Assembly: GCA_029260295.1 (NCBI GenBank)
Contig: JAJDDN010000007.1
Location: 62,001-126,000, forward strand
Direction of reading: 5' to 3'
DNA length: 64,000 nucleotides
Source: Phycisphaerales bacterium
GTDB lineage: Bacteria; Planctomycetota; Phycisphaerae; Phycisphaerales; UBA1924
This document shows, piece by piece, positions 53,048 through 61,629 of this stretch; positions within the stretch are counted from its first letter, which is position 1; each line of letters opens with the position of its first letter. Both the position numbers and the translations under genes were made by a program. Below the pieces are notes generated by a model. It ran no database searches. It worked only from the letters and a program-made list of their open reading frames with translations, and was not told the DNA's origin.

Positions 53048-55538
53048 AGACCGACGACCAATCCGGACTGGCACACGCATCGGGCTCGGCCTGTACTGTG
53101 TTTTGTTGGTTGTTTCGTATCTGTACCATCCGCTGGCGGCCGATACCAGCGATCTAAATGAGCCAGCGATAAATCGACGGGTTGCTCAGCTTCAAACACT
53201 CGATACGCAAAGCCACGCGATCGAAGGCCGGTCGCTGGATCTCGTCTATAGAGGATGGGAACCCGACACACAATCCACCAAACTCCCCGTGCTGCTCATG
53301 CACGGAGCCCCAGGCAGCGGCGGAAACTTCAATCAACTCGGCCCAGTGCTTGCATCAGACCGGATGATTTTCGCGCCTGACTTGGTCGGGTTTGGAGAAT
53401 CTGATCTCGGACCGGACATCTCGTACCGGGTACAGGCGAACTACATGTTCGCGTATCTCGACCAGATGGGCGTGGACCGGGTGCATCTGGTCGGCTGGTC
53501 CAACGGCGGCGGGGTCGCGATCCGTATGGCGGATCTGTATCCCCAGCGGGTCGCCTCGATGACCATGCTCGCGTCGGTCGGGGCGCAGGAAACCGAGGGC
53601 AGCGGGTCGTACTTCTTCGAGCATGTCAAATACGCGGTTGGTCTGGGCGGGCTCGGGTTTGTACCCGACCTGATCCCCCACTTCGGGTTTCTAGGGACGC
53701 GCGAGCAGCGGATCGATTGGTTGTGGAGTTTTTGGGATTCGGATCAGCGCCAGCTCACCAAGATCATGCCCCAGATCACCACCCCAACGCTGATCCTCCA
53801 AGGCCGGCATGATCCGCTGGTCGCAGCGCGCGCCGCAGAGCGGCATCATGAGATCATGCCGACATCCCGGCTGGTCATGCTCGATGCCTCCCACTTCTTG
53901 CCATTCATGCAGACCCAGGACACAGCCGGGTATCTCAACGCGTTCTTTGACCGCCACGAACAACCCGGCATCGCCCCCCAAACCGATTACCTGAATCTCG
54001 CACCGGTTCCTCAACGCTCCGGGGCAAACGCTGCTCTGCACTGGGTCGGGGATCTGATCCTGAGCATCCCCTGGTGGGCCCAGCTCATCGGCATCATTCT
54101 GCTGATCCGCCGGCTCCCCCATGTCGGGATGGTGGCGGTCATGATCTTGACGGTGATGATGCGGATCGACTTCGGTGTTGCAATTCTCGGTCTTCTTGTC
54201 GGGCGGACATGGTGGCTGATCTGCGGAACCAGCCCACTGGATCGACCGTTCGGCATCTTGCGGTGGATCCGCGGGATCGCCTTTGTGCTCCCCGCGGTCG
54301 TCATGGGACTGATCGCCGGCGGATGGACGCTCGCACTCACCGAACAACTCGGTCTCATCGGATTGGTCGGCGGGAGTTGGTTACTGCTGTGCGCGATCCA
54401 CGCGGTGCGGCTGGTGATCACCTGGAGCGGACGACAACGGATCCGTGCAACGATCGACCGCACCTTCAATCACGAATACTGGCCAACGGTCTTTGTGTAC
54501 ATCCCGGTGTTGTGCTGGGGGCTCATGCGTGTGATCTCGGGCAAGGGCCTTGGGAAGATGACGGCCGTCAATCCCGGATACGCCGACGACGCGGGCGTGC
54601 AGGACGAATCCAAGATGGATTTGAATATCAAACTCGGCGACGGCACCGCTGATGACAAATCGGTCCTCCACTGCGTGCTGATCGAGGACGACGATAATAC
54701 TCAGAACAGAATCAACGCCGCGATCAATGCGATCGACAACGACGATGCATTCGGCGGGTTGCCGGTGATCTGTAAACCAGACAAAGGCGAGAAGGGCCGC
54801 GCAGTCCGTCTCGAGATGACCAAAGAAGGCGTGATCGAATACAGCCAAAAGAGCGGCGAACCATTCGTAATCCAAAAATACCATCCCGGGCCGCTGGAAC
54901 TCGGTGTGCTGTGGGTCCGGCATGTTGAATCGATCACCGACCCGGACTACACCGGCCCATCAGGATTCATCTACGCCATCACCATCAAACATTTCCCTGT
55001 GCTCATCGGCGATGGGAAGCATTCGATCCGCAGACTGATCCTCATGCACAAACGCTACCGGGCCCAGGCGGCCGTCTTCATCGAACGATTCACCGATCGC
55101 CTCGACTGGATCCTCGACGACGGCGAAGAACTCCCGCTCGGATTCGCGGGCAACCACGCCCAGGGCGCGATGTTCACCGACGGCGAGCACCTGATCACCC
55201 CAGAACTCTCCGAAAAACTCTGCTTGATCGCCAACCGTTTCAACGCGCCCGCAGGCGGCTTCGACATCGGACGCTTTGATATCCGATGCGAATCACTCGA
55301 ACAGCTCCGAAATGGCGAGGGCTTCGGGATCGTTGAACTCAACGGCTTGACGAGTGAACCCACCAATATCTACGACCCGGACCGCTCGCTCTTCTGGGCG
55401 TGGGGTGTACTGGGCGGATATTGGAAGCACGCCGAGCGGCTCGCACAGGCGAGGCTTGATACCAAGACAGGCGAACCGATCGATGAGAAAACATGGTGGC
55501 GAATGAAACGCGCCCTTGTCCGTGTCATGATCCCGTAG
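53040..55538 (+). CDS. Fusion of alpha/beta hydrolase, membrane domain and ATP-grasp ligase
   Basis: 832 residues. An N-terminal membrane anchor (about 13-28) is followed by an alpha/beta hydrolase: VLLMHGAPGSGGNFNQLGPV, nucleophile GWSNGGG (about 152-158), acid LQGRHDPLVAA and histidine LDASHFLPFMQ. Then comes a membrane region with four or five helices (about 348-500). The last 310 residues (about 515-832) look like an ATP-grasp ligase: PVICKPDKGEKGRAVRLEM, PFVIQKYHPGPLELGVLWVR, DIGRFDIRC and GIVELNGLTSEPTNIYD. The preceding TAVNPGYADDAG and ESK motifs are typical of the carboxylate-amine-ligase-like branch. The substrate is unknown. A lipid- or peptide-modifying enzyme at the membrane is the most natural idea. 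The start overlaps rlmN. Confidence 0.8.
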   Translation: MHKDRRPIRTGTRIGLGLYCVLLVVSYLYHPLAADTSDLNEPAINRRVAQLQTLDTQSHAIEGRSLDLVYRGWEPDTQSTKLPVLLMHGAPGSGGNFNQLGPVLASDRMIFAPDLVGFGESDLGPDISYRVQANYMFAYLDQMGVDRVHLVGWSNGGGVAIRMADLYPQRVASMTMLASVGAQETEGSGSYFFEHVKYAVGLGGLGFVPDLIPHFGFLGTREQRIDWLWSFWDSDQRQLTKIMPQITTPTLILQGRHDPLVAARAAERHHEIMPTSRLVMLDASHFLPFMQTQDTAGYLNAFFDRHEQPGIAPQTDYLNLAPVPQRSGANAALHWVGDLILSIPWWAQLIGIILLIRRLPHVGMVAVMILTVMMRIDFGVAILGLLVGRTWWLICGTSPLDRPFGILRWIRGIAFVLPAVVMGLIAGGWTLALTEQLGLIGLVGGSWLLLCAIHAVRLVITWSGRQRIRATIDRTFNHEYWPTVFVYIPVLCWGLMRVISGKGLGKMTAVNPGYADDAGVQDESKMDLNIKLGDGTADDKSVLHCVLIEDDDNTQNRINAAINAIDNDDAFGGLPVICKPDKGEKGRAVRLEMTKEGVIEYSQKSGEPFVIQKYHPGPLELGVLWVRHVESITDPDYTGPSGFIYAITIKHFPVLIGDGKHSIRRLILMHKRYRAQAAVFIERFTDRLDWILDDGEELPLGFAGNHAQGAMFTDGEHLITPELSEKLCLIANRFNAPAGGFDIGRFDIRCESLEQLRNGEGFGIVELNGLTSEPTNIYDPDRSLFWAWGVLGGYWKHAERLAQARLDTKTGEPIDEKTWWRMKRALVRVMIP

Positions 55539-55573
55539 GTCCTGTTTAATGGCTGGGAGCTCTCTTCTCTGGG

Positions 55574-55670
55574 TGCCCCGTCGGAGCCGTCTTCGGGTCC
55601 TTCGGGTCTTCGAGCAGCAGATAAAACTGGTTCTTTCAAGACCCGAAGGAGCATAAGAATGCCCCGTCGG
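55574..55670. repeat. Compound inverted and direct repeat between the fusion gene and pdxH
   Basis: TGCCCCGTCGG occurs twice in direct orientation (55574-55584 and 55660-55670). Between them lies a perfect 13-base inverted repeat TCCTTCGGGTCTT/AAGACCCGAAGGA (55598-55610 and 55638-55650) with a 27-base loop. There is no T-run. It may be a bidirectional transcription end, or a MITE-like or decayed REP unit. Confidence 0.75.
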
Positions 55671-55705
55671 GCCACCCATCAGAACCGTTAGACGCGGCAA
55701 TTCAC

Positions 55706-56431
55706 TTACGGCTGCAAGCGGGTCGATGACCATGGCCCGTAAGTAAACCCATCGCCGGCTTTAGTGAGTTCCCGATTCCATCGCGCCCGGTCATGGATCC
55801 GCCCGACGCCTCCGGCCCAGAGTTCGACGGACTGCGCATGGATCCGGTACCCGCCCCAGTGCGGCGGTCTTGGGATTACGATCTCATCGCCGCTCATCAG
55901 AGCCGCGGCATCGAGCCCCAGTTTCTCCATCACCCCGGCGACCTTTTCCATCAACGCATCACGCGATTCAATCGGCTGGGACTGATCACTGATCCACGAC
56001 CCAAGCCGAGACTCAAGCGCGCGGGATGCGAAGTACGCATCGGACTCGGCTTCGGTGGCCTTGACCACCGGGCCCCGGACACGGACCTGCCGCTCGTAAA
56101 AATCCCAGTGGAAGCTGGCCGAGACGAATGGGACCACTTCAAGCTGATGCCCCTTGGCACCGTTGTAGTTGGTGTAGAACACAACCGAACCCGGATCAGG
56201 ATCAATAAGCTTGCAGAGCACCACCCTCGCATCGGGCATCCCGTCGTCGTGGAGGGTCGAGACGGTCATGGAGTTGGCGTTGGGGGTCAGCCGCTCGTCC
56301 CATGCCTGATCGAACCACTCTTTGAAGATCGGGAAGGGGGAATCTGGGAGTTGATCGGGGAGCCGTTCGCCCTCGTCGTAGAAATGGACCGGGTTGGACT
56401 CAGGGTTGGACTCAGAATGTTCGCTGCTCAT
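55706..56431 (-). CDS. pdxH: Pyridoxamine 5'-phosphate oxidase
   Basis: 241 residues from ATG 56431; the frame extends six codons further. FMN- and PLP-binding signatures are present: NSMTVSTLHDDGMPDARVVL, VVFYTNYNGAKGHQLEV, QVRVRGPVVKA and YFASRALESRLGSWIS. The C-terminal PdxH dimerisation motif reads WGGYRIHAQSVELWAGGVGR, IHDRARWN. It oxidises PNP or PMP to PLP, the cofactor used by the class-V aminotransferases elsewhere in the window. It diverges from dnaB across the DnaA boxes. Confidence 0.95.
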   Translation of the reverse strand: MSSEHSESNPESNPVHFYDEGERLPDQLPDSPFPIFKEWFDQAWDERLTPNANSMTVSTLHDDGMPDARVVLCKLIDPDPGSVVFYTNYNGAKGHQLEVVPFVSASFHWDFYERQVRVRGPVVKATEAESDAYFASRALESRLGSWISDQSQPIESRDALMEKVAGVMEKLGLDAAALMSGDEIVIPRPPHWGGYRIHAQSVELWAGGVGRIHDRARWNRELTKAGDGFTYGPWSSTRLQP

Positions 56432-56439
56432 GATCAATC

Positions 56440-56448
56440 TTATACACA
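56440..56448 (+). promoter_or_regulatory. DnaA box 1 (TTATACACA)
   Basis: Perfect match to the DnaA-box consensus TTATnCACA in the intergenic region between pdxH and dnaB, 92 bases before the chosen dnaB start. A second box lies 52 bases downstream in the same orientation, about five helical turns. Confidence 0.75.
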
Positions 56449-56491
56449 AATATGTCCCCCATAGCCAAAATTCCGGGGGTCAAGCTGTCGG

Positions 56492-56500
56492 TTATCCACA
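56492..56500 (+). promoter_or_regulatory. DnaA box 2 (TTATCCACA)
   Basis: The strongest E. coli-type DnaA box TTATCCACA, same strand as box 1 and 40 bases before the dnaB start. It supports DnaA control of dnaB and perhaps of pdxH. Confidence 0.8.
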
Positions 56501-56540
56501 AGATTCAAACTCCCGCCGACGGTTGCACTACGATGTCCCT

Positions 56541-58259
56541 GTGAGCGAGACCACCTTCAAATCCAAGCCCTGGGCCGACAAGCGGAAGCCCACGATCGAT
56601 GCTTCTGAGTTGTTCGATCGGACACCCCCCCACCACATCGACGCCGAGCGGTCGCTGCTGGGATCGATCCTGCTGGATCCGATGGTGCTGACCGAAATCG
56701 TCGGGATTGTCTCCAAACCCGACCAGTTCTACAAAGAAGCCCACGGGACGATCTTCTCGTGCCTGCTCGAAACCTTCGAGGCCCACCAGACGGGCGACAT
56801 GGTCCAGCTCGCCGAAGGATTGCGGGCCAAGGGCGTGTTTGATTCGGTTGGCGGCTCGTCGTACCTGATGGAACTCGCCGAAGCCGTCCCCAGCGCGGCC
56901 AACGCGCCGTACTACGCCAAACTTGTTTCTGACAGTGCCCGCCTCCGCAAGCTAATCGACGCTGCGGGCGAGATCATGTACGAGGCCTACACCCAGGGCG
57001 GCGGCACACCAGACGCGGCCAAGGATGTCATCGACCAGGCGGAAAAACGAATCTTCGACATCGCGTCCGAGGACATCAACGCGGACCCCGAGACCATGAC
57101 CGAGCTGCTGATGCAGGAAATGGATCGGGTCGAATCCGCCATGTCGGGCAACATGGTCACCGGGATCCCCACCGGGTTCAACTACCTCGACGAGCAACTC
57201 TCCGGCGGGCTCCACCCCGAAGAACTCATGATCCTGGCCGCTCGTCCATCGATGGGCAAAACCGCCATCGCGCTCAACATCGCAGAACAAGTCGCCTTCG
57301 GCGGCTCAACCCCGTGGCACAACCGGCCAAACGCGGTGCCGGTCTCGGTTGGCATCTTCTCGCTCGAAATGTCCCGCAATGCACTGACCCAGCGTCTGCT
57401 CAGCTCGCGTTCGGGCGTAGACGCCTCCAAACTCCGAACCGGCCAAGTCACCGGCGACGAGTTCATGAAACTCCAGCGCTGCGCCGGCGAACTCTCCGAG
57501 GCCCAGCTCATCATCGACGACACCCCGGGCATGACCGTCCTGGCAATGCGGGCCAAGGCCCGGCGGATGAAGCAACGCCACGACATCCGTTGCATCGTTA
57601 TTGATTATCTTCAGCTGCTGACTTCACCCGGAGCCGCTCGCGAATCACGCCAGGTCGAAGTTTCGGAAATCTCCCGCTCGATCAAGGCGCTCGCGCGTGA
57701 ACTCAAGATCCCCATCATCTGTCTCGCGCAGCTCAATCGTGGTACAGAATCCCGCGAAGGCAACCGCCCGCGCATGAGCGATCTCCGCGAATCGGGCTCG
57801 ATCGAGCAGGATGCGGATATTGTCTCGCTGCTCCATCGCGAGTCGTACTACCACCGCGGCGAGCCTTCCTGGGACCCGACGAACCCAGAGTTCGACGAAG
57901 ACAACCGTGAAAAACTCAACATGACCGAGCTCATCATCGCCAAGCAGCGCAACGGCCCGACCGGCACCGTCAAGCTCCTCTGGGATGCGAACATTGTTCG
58001 GTTCAAAAACTGGGACCCGATGAGTTCATCGACCGGCTCGCAAGGGTTCAGCGTCACTAGCTCCATGCCCGACTTCAACCAGTCGCCCGGCGGACATGCA
58101 GCCGCCCCCATCGGCGGCTTCGACGGGCCTGATTCTCCGGCACACATCCCCCAGCACTCCTTCGCTCCCGGCGCCAAGACCGGCCCCGAAGCGAACTTCC
58201 GTGATGGATCAGGCAACGATGTCCAGTTTGACGACGACCCCGATGTGCCGCCGTTCTGA
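56541..58259 (+). CDS. dnaB: Replicative DNA helicase
   Basis: 572 residues from GTG 56541. The open frame to 56394 runs through the DnaA boxes and into pdxH and lacks homologous residues. The N-terminal DnaB domain starts PPHHIDAERSLLGSILLDP. The RecA-like ATPase has Walker A ARPSMGKTAIALNI (about 234), the conserved GIFSLEMSRNALTQRL and the Walker B region CIVIDYLQLL (about 352). It unwinds DNA at the replication fork as a hexamer. A Gly/Pro-rich C-terminal tail of about 70 residues extends beyond the normal DnaB end (~470). It ends three bases from the convergent TM2 gene. Confidence 0.95.
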   Translation: MSETTFKSKPWADKRKPTIDASELFDRTPPHHIDAERSLLGSILLDPMVLTEIVGIVSKPDQFYKEAHGTIFSCLLETFEAHQTGDMVQLAEGLRAKGVFDSVGGSSYLMELAEAVPSAANAPYYAKLVSDSARLRKLIDAAGEIMYEAYTQGGGTPDAAKDVIDQAEKRIFDIASEDINADPETMTELLMQEMDRVESAMSGNMVTGIPTGFNYLDEQLSGGLHPEELMILAARPSMGKTAIALNIAEQVAFGGSTPWHNRPNAVPVSVGIFSLEMSRNALTQRLLSSRSGVDASKLRTGQVTGDEFMKLQRCAGELSEAQLIIDDTPGMTVLAMRAKARRMKQRHDIRCIVIDYLQLLTSPGAARESRQVEVSEISRSIKALARELKIPIICLAQLNRGTESREGNRPRMSDLRESGSIEQDADIVSLLHRESYYHRGEPSWDPTNPEFDEDNREKLNMTELIIAKQRNGPTGTVKLLWDANIVRFKNWDPMSSSTGSQGFSVTSSMPDFNQSPGGHAAAPIGGFDGPDSPAHIPQHSFAPGAKTGPEANFRDGSGNDVQFDDDPDVPPF

Positions 58260-58262
58260 TTC

Positions 58263-58514
58263 TTAGATATACGCGGGCTGGCACCTGTACTGACGATTCT
58301 GCACGCGGACATACTGGATCTGCTCGCGTCGGTTCGCTCGCGCGGTCATCGCTGGTATGAGGACGAGATCGACGATCTGTCCGATGAGGAAGAACCCGCC
58401 GGTGAAGAACCAGAGGAGCCCGGTGATCCATTTGCCGTTGTAGAAGCGGTGGATGCCGAAGAGCCCTACGAAGCACAAGAGCCAGAGCAGATATGAGACG
58501 CCAGATGATCGCAT
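58263..58514 (-). CDS. TM2-domain protein
   Basis: 83 residues with two membrane segments. The TM2 signature reads GLFGIHRFYNGKWITG then GLLWFFTGGFFLIGQIVDL, as in the widespread TM2 family. Function is unknown; homologues occur in many bacteria and in eukaryotes. It is convergent with dnaB with a gap of three bases. Confidence 0.88.
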   Translation of the reverse strand: MRSSGVSYLLWLLCFVGLFGIHRFYNGKWITGLLWFFTGGFFLIGQIVDLVLIPAMTARANRREQIQYVRVQNRQYRCQPAYI

Positions 58515-58532
58515 GAGAATACCTCCGCGATC

Positions 58533-59471
58533 TTATTGGGATTTTAATTGGCGGCGTTTCGTATACCACACTTCCCAATAAACAACCCCGAAGAGGACAA
58601 GAACCAAGGCCGTTACGAGAGCTGAAGTCTCCAAAGGGCCAAATGGCTGCTCATATTCAGGCACCAGATATTGGAACCATGCCGAAACGAGTGGACCCGA
58701 GAGAACTCCGCCGCAAAGAAAGAAAAGAAAAAGCTTGTACCCAAACACAGGAGTTTGCAAGATTTTATTACGGACGAGCCATGTCGCACAGCAACTGCTA
58801 GGGAGAAGCAACTCCTGCCCTGATTGCGCGTTAACCACATACTCGGCAAAGCACTGATCGATGCTTTCGAGTGTGTCCCATGGATACTTTGATTCATGAG
58901 TGATGACCCCAAACTGATTAACTTCGATGATTGTTGGTGCCAATCGTATTCTACGACGCCCTTTGTTAACATGCCAGTAGATTAGCAGCGTAGAAAGAAT
59001 GATCGTGATAAGGGCGATCAGTATTCCATTCTGATAACGAACACCTAGGTCATTTTCAGGTATGGAAATATACGATTGAATCATTGTGTAAATGAAAAAC
59101 GCGGAAAAACCGATCGCGTAGAGAGCTAGAAATAGCGTCTCGCCCCTTTTGTTCTTCATGTATGTTCTTTGATCAACTTTGCAGGCGTATTGATTTTCGG
59201 CGTTTTCGAGGTAGGCCTCCTGAAACGCGGTTGCTTGCGTCGCAGCATGTGGGTAATCCTTCTGATTTATTCGCAAATACAGGCGAGTTTCTCGGGAGCG
59301 TATCTGAATACCTTGCTCGTCTTCAGGTGCAAATACAAGAAACTTGTTCCGAACATAAAATCGGACTCGATGCCAAGGAAAGAACTGTTCTTGGCCATCG
59401 GGTTCGAAAAAACGAACACCCTGCTCGTTCATGGATGCATCGGGATAAGTTGGTATTGAAGTTTCTTCCAC
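58533..59471 (-). CDS. AT-rich hypothetical membrane protein
   Basis: 312 residues starting at GTG 59471; an in-frame ATG at 59432 is an alternative. Four membrane segments are visible in two pairs: LFLALYAIGFSAFFIYTMI and GILIALITIILSTLLIYW, then YKLFLFFLCGGVLSGPLVSA and LVTALVLVLFGVVYWEVWY. Soluble parts between them recall PH-like domains (TIIEVNQFGVITHESKYPW). The stretch is markedly AT-richer than its neighbours and its codon use leans to A/T in third position. This points to a recent arrival or relaxed selection. No known family was recognised. Confidence 0.6.
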   Translation of the reverse strand: MEETSIPTYPDASMNEQGVRFFEPDGQEQFFPWHRVRFYVRNKFLVFAPEDEQGIQIRSRETRLYLRINQKDYPHAATQATAFQEAYLENAENQYACKVDQRTYMKNKRGETLFLALYAIGFSAFFIYTMIQSYISIPENDLGVRYQNGILIALITIILSTLLIYWHVNKGRRRIRLAPTIIEVNQFGVITHESKYPWDTLESIDQCFAEYVVNAQSGQELLLPSSCCATWLVRNKILQTPVFGYKLFLFFLCGGVLSGPLVSAWFQYLVPEYEQPFGPLETSALVTALVLVLFGVVYWEVWYTKRRQLKSQ

Positions 59472-59487
59472 GCTTCTATTGTATCAA

Positions 59488-60609
59488 CTAATCCCCGAAG
59501 CTGGTATACACGCTCCGGGCCGCGGCGATCAATGGGTGATCCTTGGGAACCAGCCGCTGCTTATCCGCAGCACTGGTGATCTCGACATCACCCAACTCCC
59601 CGCCCTGCATCACGACCAACCGATTCGTCAGCCCCATCTTCAGAAGCTCCATCGCGTGGTGACCGAACTGCGTTGCCAGCACCCGGTCGCCGGCCGTGGG
59701 CGTGCCGCCGCGCTGGACATGACCCAGAACAACATACCGAGATTCGATCTCGGTGCGTTCTTCGATCTCGCCGGCGAGCCACTTGGCAACACCGCCAAGA
59801 CGGATCGCTTCTGGCGAGTTCTCAACCAGCCGATCGACGATCTGGTCGCCGCCCTTGGGCTTGGCACCTTCAGAAACAGCGATGATTGTGAATCGTTTGC
59901 CGCGCTGTGATCGCCACAGGCAGTACTCGGTGATCTTGTCGAGATCGAACTCGATCTCCGGAATCAGGATAATGTCCGACCCGCTCGCCAGCCCCGCGTG
60001 GAGCGTGATCCACCCCGCATTACGGCCCATAAGCTCGACGACCATCACGCGGTGATGGCTCGCGGCCGTAGAATGCACGCGATCGAGCGCCTCGGTCGCG
60101 ATGTGCACCGCGGTCTGGAACCCGAAGGTAATGTCGGTCCCGTAAAGATCGTTATCGATGGTCTTTGGAATCCCGATGCAGTTGAATCCTTTATCGGTGA
60201 TCTGCTTGGCGATCGACATGGTGCCGTCGCCCCCGATGACGATGAGGGCCTCGATCTTCCGGATCTGGAGGTGCGTAACGCAGACATCGGTGAGGTCTTT
60301 GAAAATCGTATTGCCGTCTTTGTCCTTGCCGACGGGGAAGTTGGCGGGGTTGGACCGGTTGTTGGAGCCGATGATGGTGCCGCCCATGGTGAGGATATTG
60401 GAGACATCATCAATGCTCAGCGGGCGGATGCGGTCCTCCACGAGCCCAAGGAACCCGTCTTCGATGCCGTAGACCTCGATGCCGTGGTTGATGGCGTCCT
60501 TTGTGACCGCCCGGATGACCGCGTTGAGCCCGGGACAGTCGCCGCCGCCGGTCAGGACAGCGATTCGTTTGATATTTGATGCGGGGACGCGGTCTTGGAT
60601 GGTTGCCAT
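59488..60609 (-). CDS. pfkA: 6-phosphofructokinase, G/K active-site type (group III-like)
   Basis: 373 residues, the length of group III and mixed-substrate PFKs. It phosphorylates fructose-6-phosphate in glycolysis. Signatures are VLTGGGDCPGLNAVIRA, IVIGGDGTMSIA, GIPKTIDNDLYGTD, VVELMGRNAGWIT and RYVVLGHVQRGGTPTAGDRVLA. At the two donor-deciding positions it has Gly (GGDG) and Lys (PKTIDND): the Gly favours ATP over pyrophosphate, while the Lys is shared with PPi-dependent enzymes. ATP is the most likely donor. With tpiA it gives two glycolytic genes in the window. Confidence 0.92.
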   Translation of the reverse strand: MATIQDRVPASNIKRIAVLTGGGDCPGLNAVIRAVTKDAINHGIEVYGIEDGFLGLVEDRIRPLSIDDVSNILTMGGTIIGSNNRSNPANFPVGKDKDGNTIFKDLTDVCVTHLQIRKIEALIVIGGDGTMSIAKQITDKGFNCIGIPKTIDNDLYGTDITFGFQTAVHIATEALDRVHSTAASHHRVMVVELMGRNAGWITLHAGLASGSDIILIPEIEFDLDKITEYCLWRSQRGKRFTIIAVSEGAKPKGGDQIVDRLVENSPEAIRLGGVAKWLAGEIEERTEIESRYVVLGHVQRGGTPTAGDRVLATQFGHHAMELLKMGLTNRLVVMQGGELGDVEITSAADKQRLVPKDHPLIAAARSVYTSFGD

Positions 60610-60694
60610 GGTTCGACGATAGTATCATGATGACCGGCTGTCTGCGCGATCGTCGCCAACAGCTCGATGAATCAATATAGAGAAGGATATTTCA

Positions 60695-61588
60695 ATGAAA
60701 CTGTATGCCGCCGCAATCGCTACCCTCGCCTTTACTTGTTATGCCGGGGAACCAATCGAACTCGAGTACAAGTTCGACAACGACAAACCGATTCCGTTTG
60801 AAATGATTCAAGAAATGAATCAGGTGCAGAAAATCCAGGGCCAGGTCATCGAGGTGTCAAGCAGAAATCGCTCTCTTATGAACTCCCAGCTGATCGAAAC
60901 CAACAAAGACGGCTCGGTCCTCATCGGCAACACCACCGAGAGCATCCACTTCACGCTGTCGGCGCCCGGGATGGAACTGGATTACGACTCAACCATCCCC
61001 GCAGACAAATCAAAGCTGAGCAACCCAACAATCGCGTCGGTCGCGGGCATGGTGGGTATTGGCGTACAGCTCTTGATCTCCCCTGACGGTGCTGTGCTTG
61101 ATGTACCCAATATCGATGAGCTCACAAAGTTTGTTGATGCGATGGAGGACCCGGCCGTTCAAGCGACAGTCCGCCCGATGATGGAGAAAAACACCCTCAT
61201 CGCTCTCAACGAGATGAACTATAGATTGCTTCCAGAAGAGCCTGTTGAATCCGGCGACCAGTGGAATCGGGTCTTTGATGTCCCCTTTGAGTTCGGGATC
61301 ATGACCACAAGCTTTGATCTCACACTCGATTCGGTGAAGAATGGGGTTGCGTTGATTTCGATTACCGGATCTATGGCCATGCCTCCGATCAGCCAGCAAT
61401 CGATCACCGTGACGATGGATGAGACTTCGGTCAATGGCTCAATGAAGTTCAACATCAACGACGGCGTGGCCGATTTCTTCGAACTCACCTCCGTGTCCGG
61501 GATGATCGGAAAGATGGACGGCATGCCGGACCCTATCCTCGAGATGACCATGACACAGATCGTCAAGAACACTCGGCTCGACAACTAA
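60695..61588 (+). CDS. Secreted hypothetical protein (DUF6263-like)
   Basis: 297 residues with a signal peptide (LYAAAIATLAFTCYAGEP). The body is beta-rich and repeats a pattern of charged strands, for example IELEYKFDNDKPIPFEM and FDVPFEFGIMTTSFDLTLD. The overall shape resembles the DUF6263 family of secreted planctomycete proteins, but that assignment is tentative. AGAAGGA lies seven bases before the ATG. It diverges from pfkA and is followed by the DUF58 gene. Confidence 0.7.
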   Translation: MKLYAAAIATLAFTCYAGEPIELEYKFDNDKPIPFEMIQEMNQVQKIQGQVIEVSSRNRSLMNSQLIETNKDGSVLIGNTTESIHFTLSAPGMELDYDSTIPADKSKLSNPTIASVAGMVGIGVQLLISPDGAVLDVPNIDELTKFVDAMEDPAVQATVRPMMEKNTLIALNEMNYRLLPEEPVESGDQWNRVFDVPFEFGIMTTSFDLTLDSVKNGVALISITGSMAMPPISQQSITVTMDETSVNGSMKFNINDGVADFFELTSVSGMIGKMDGMPDPILEMTMTQIVKNTRLDN

Positions 61589-61629
61589 TCCAGGCAACCA
61601 ATCGACCGTCCGTGTGGTACCATATATAC

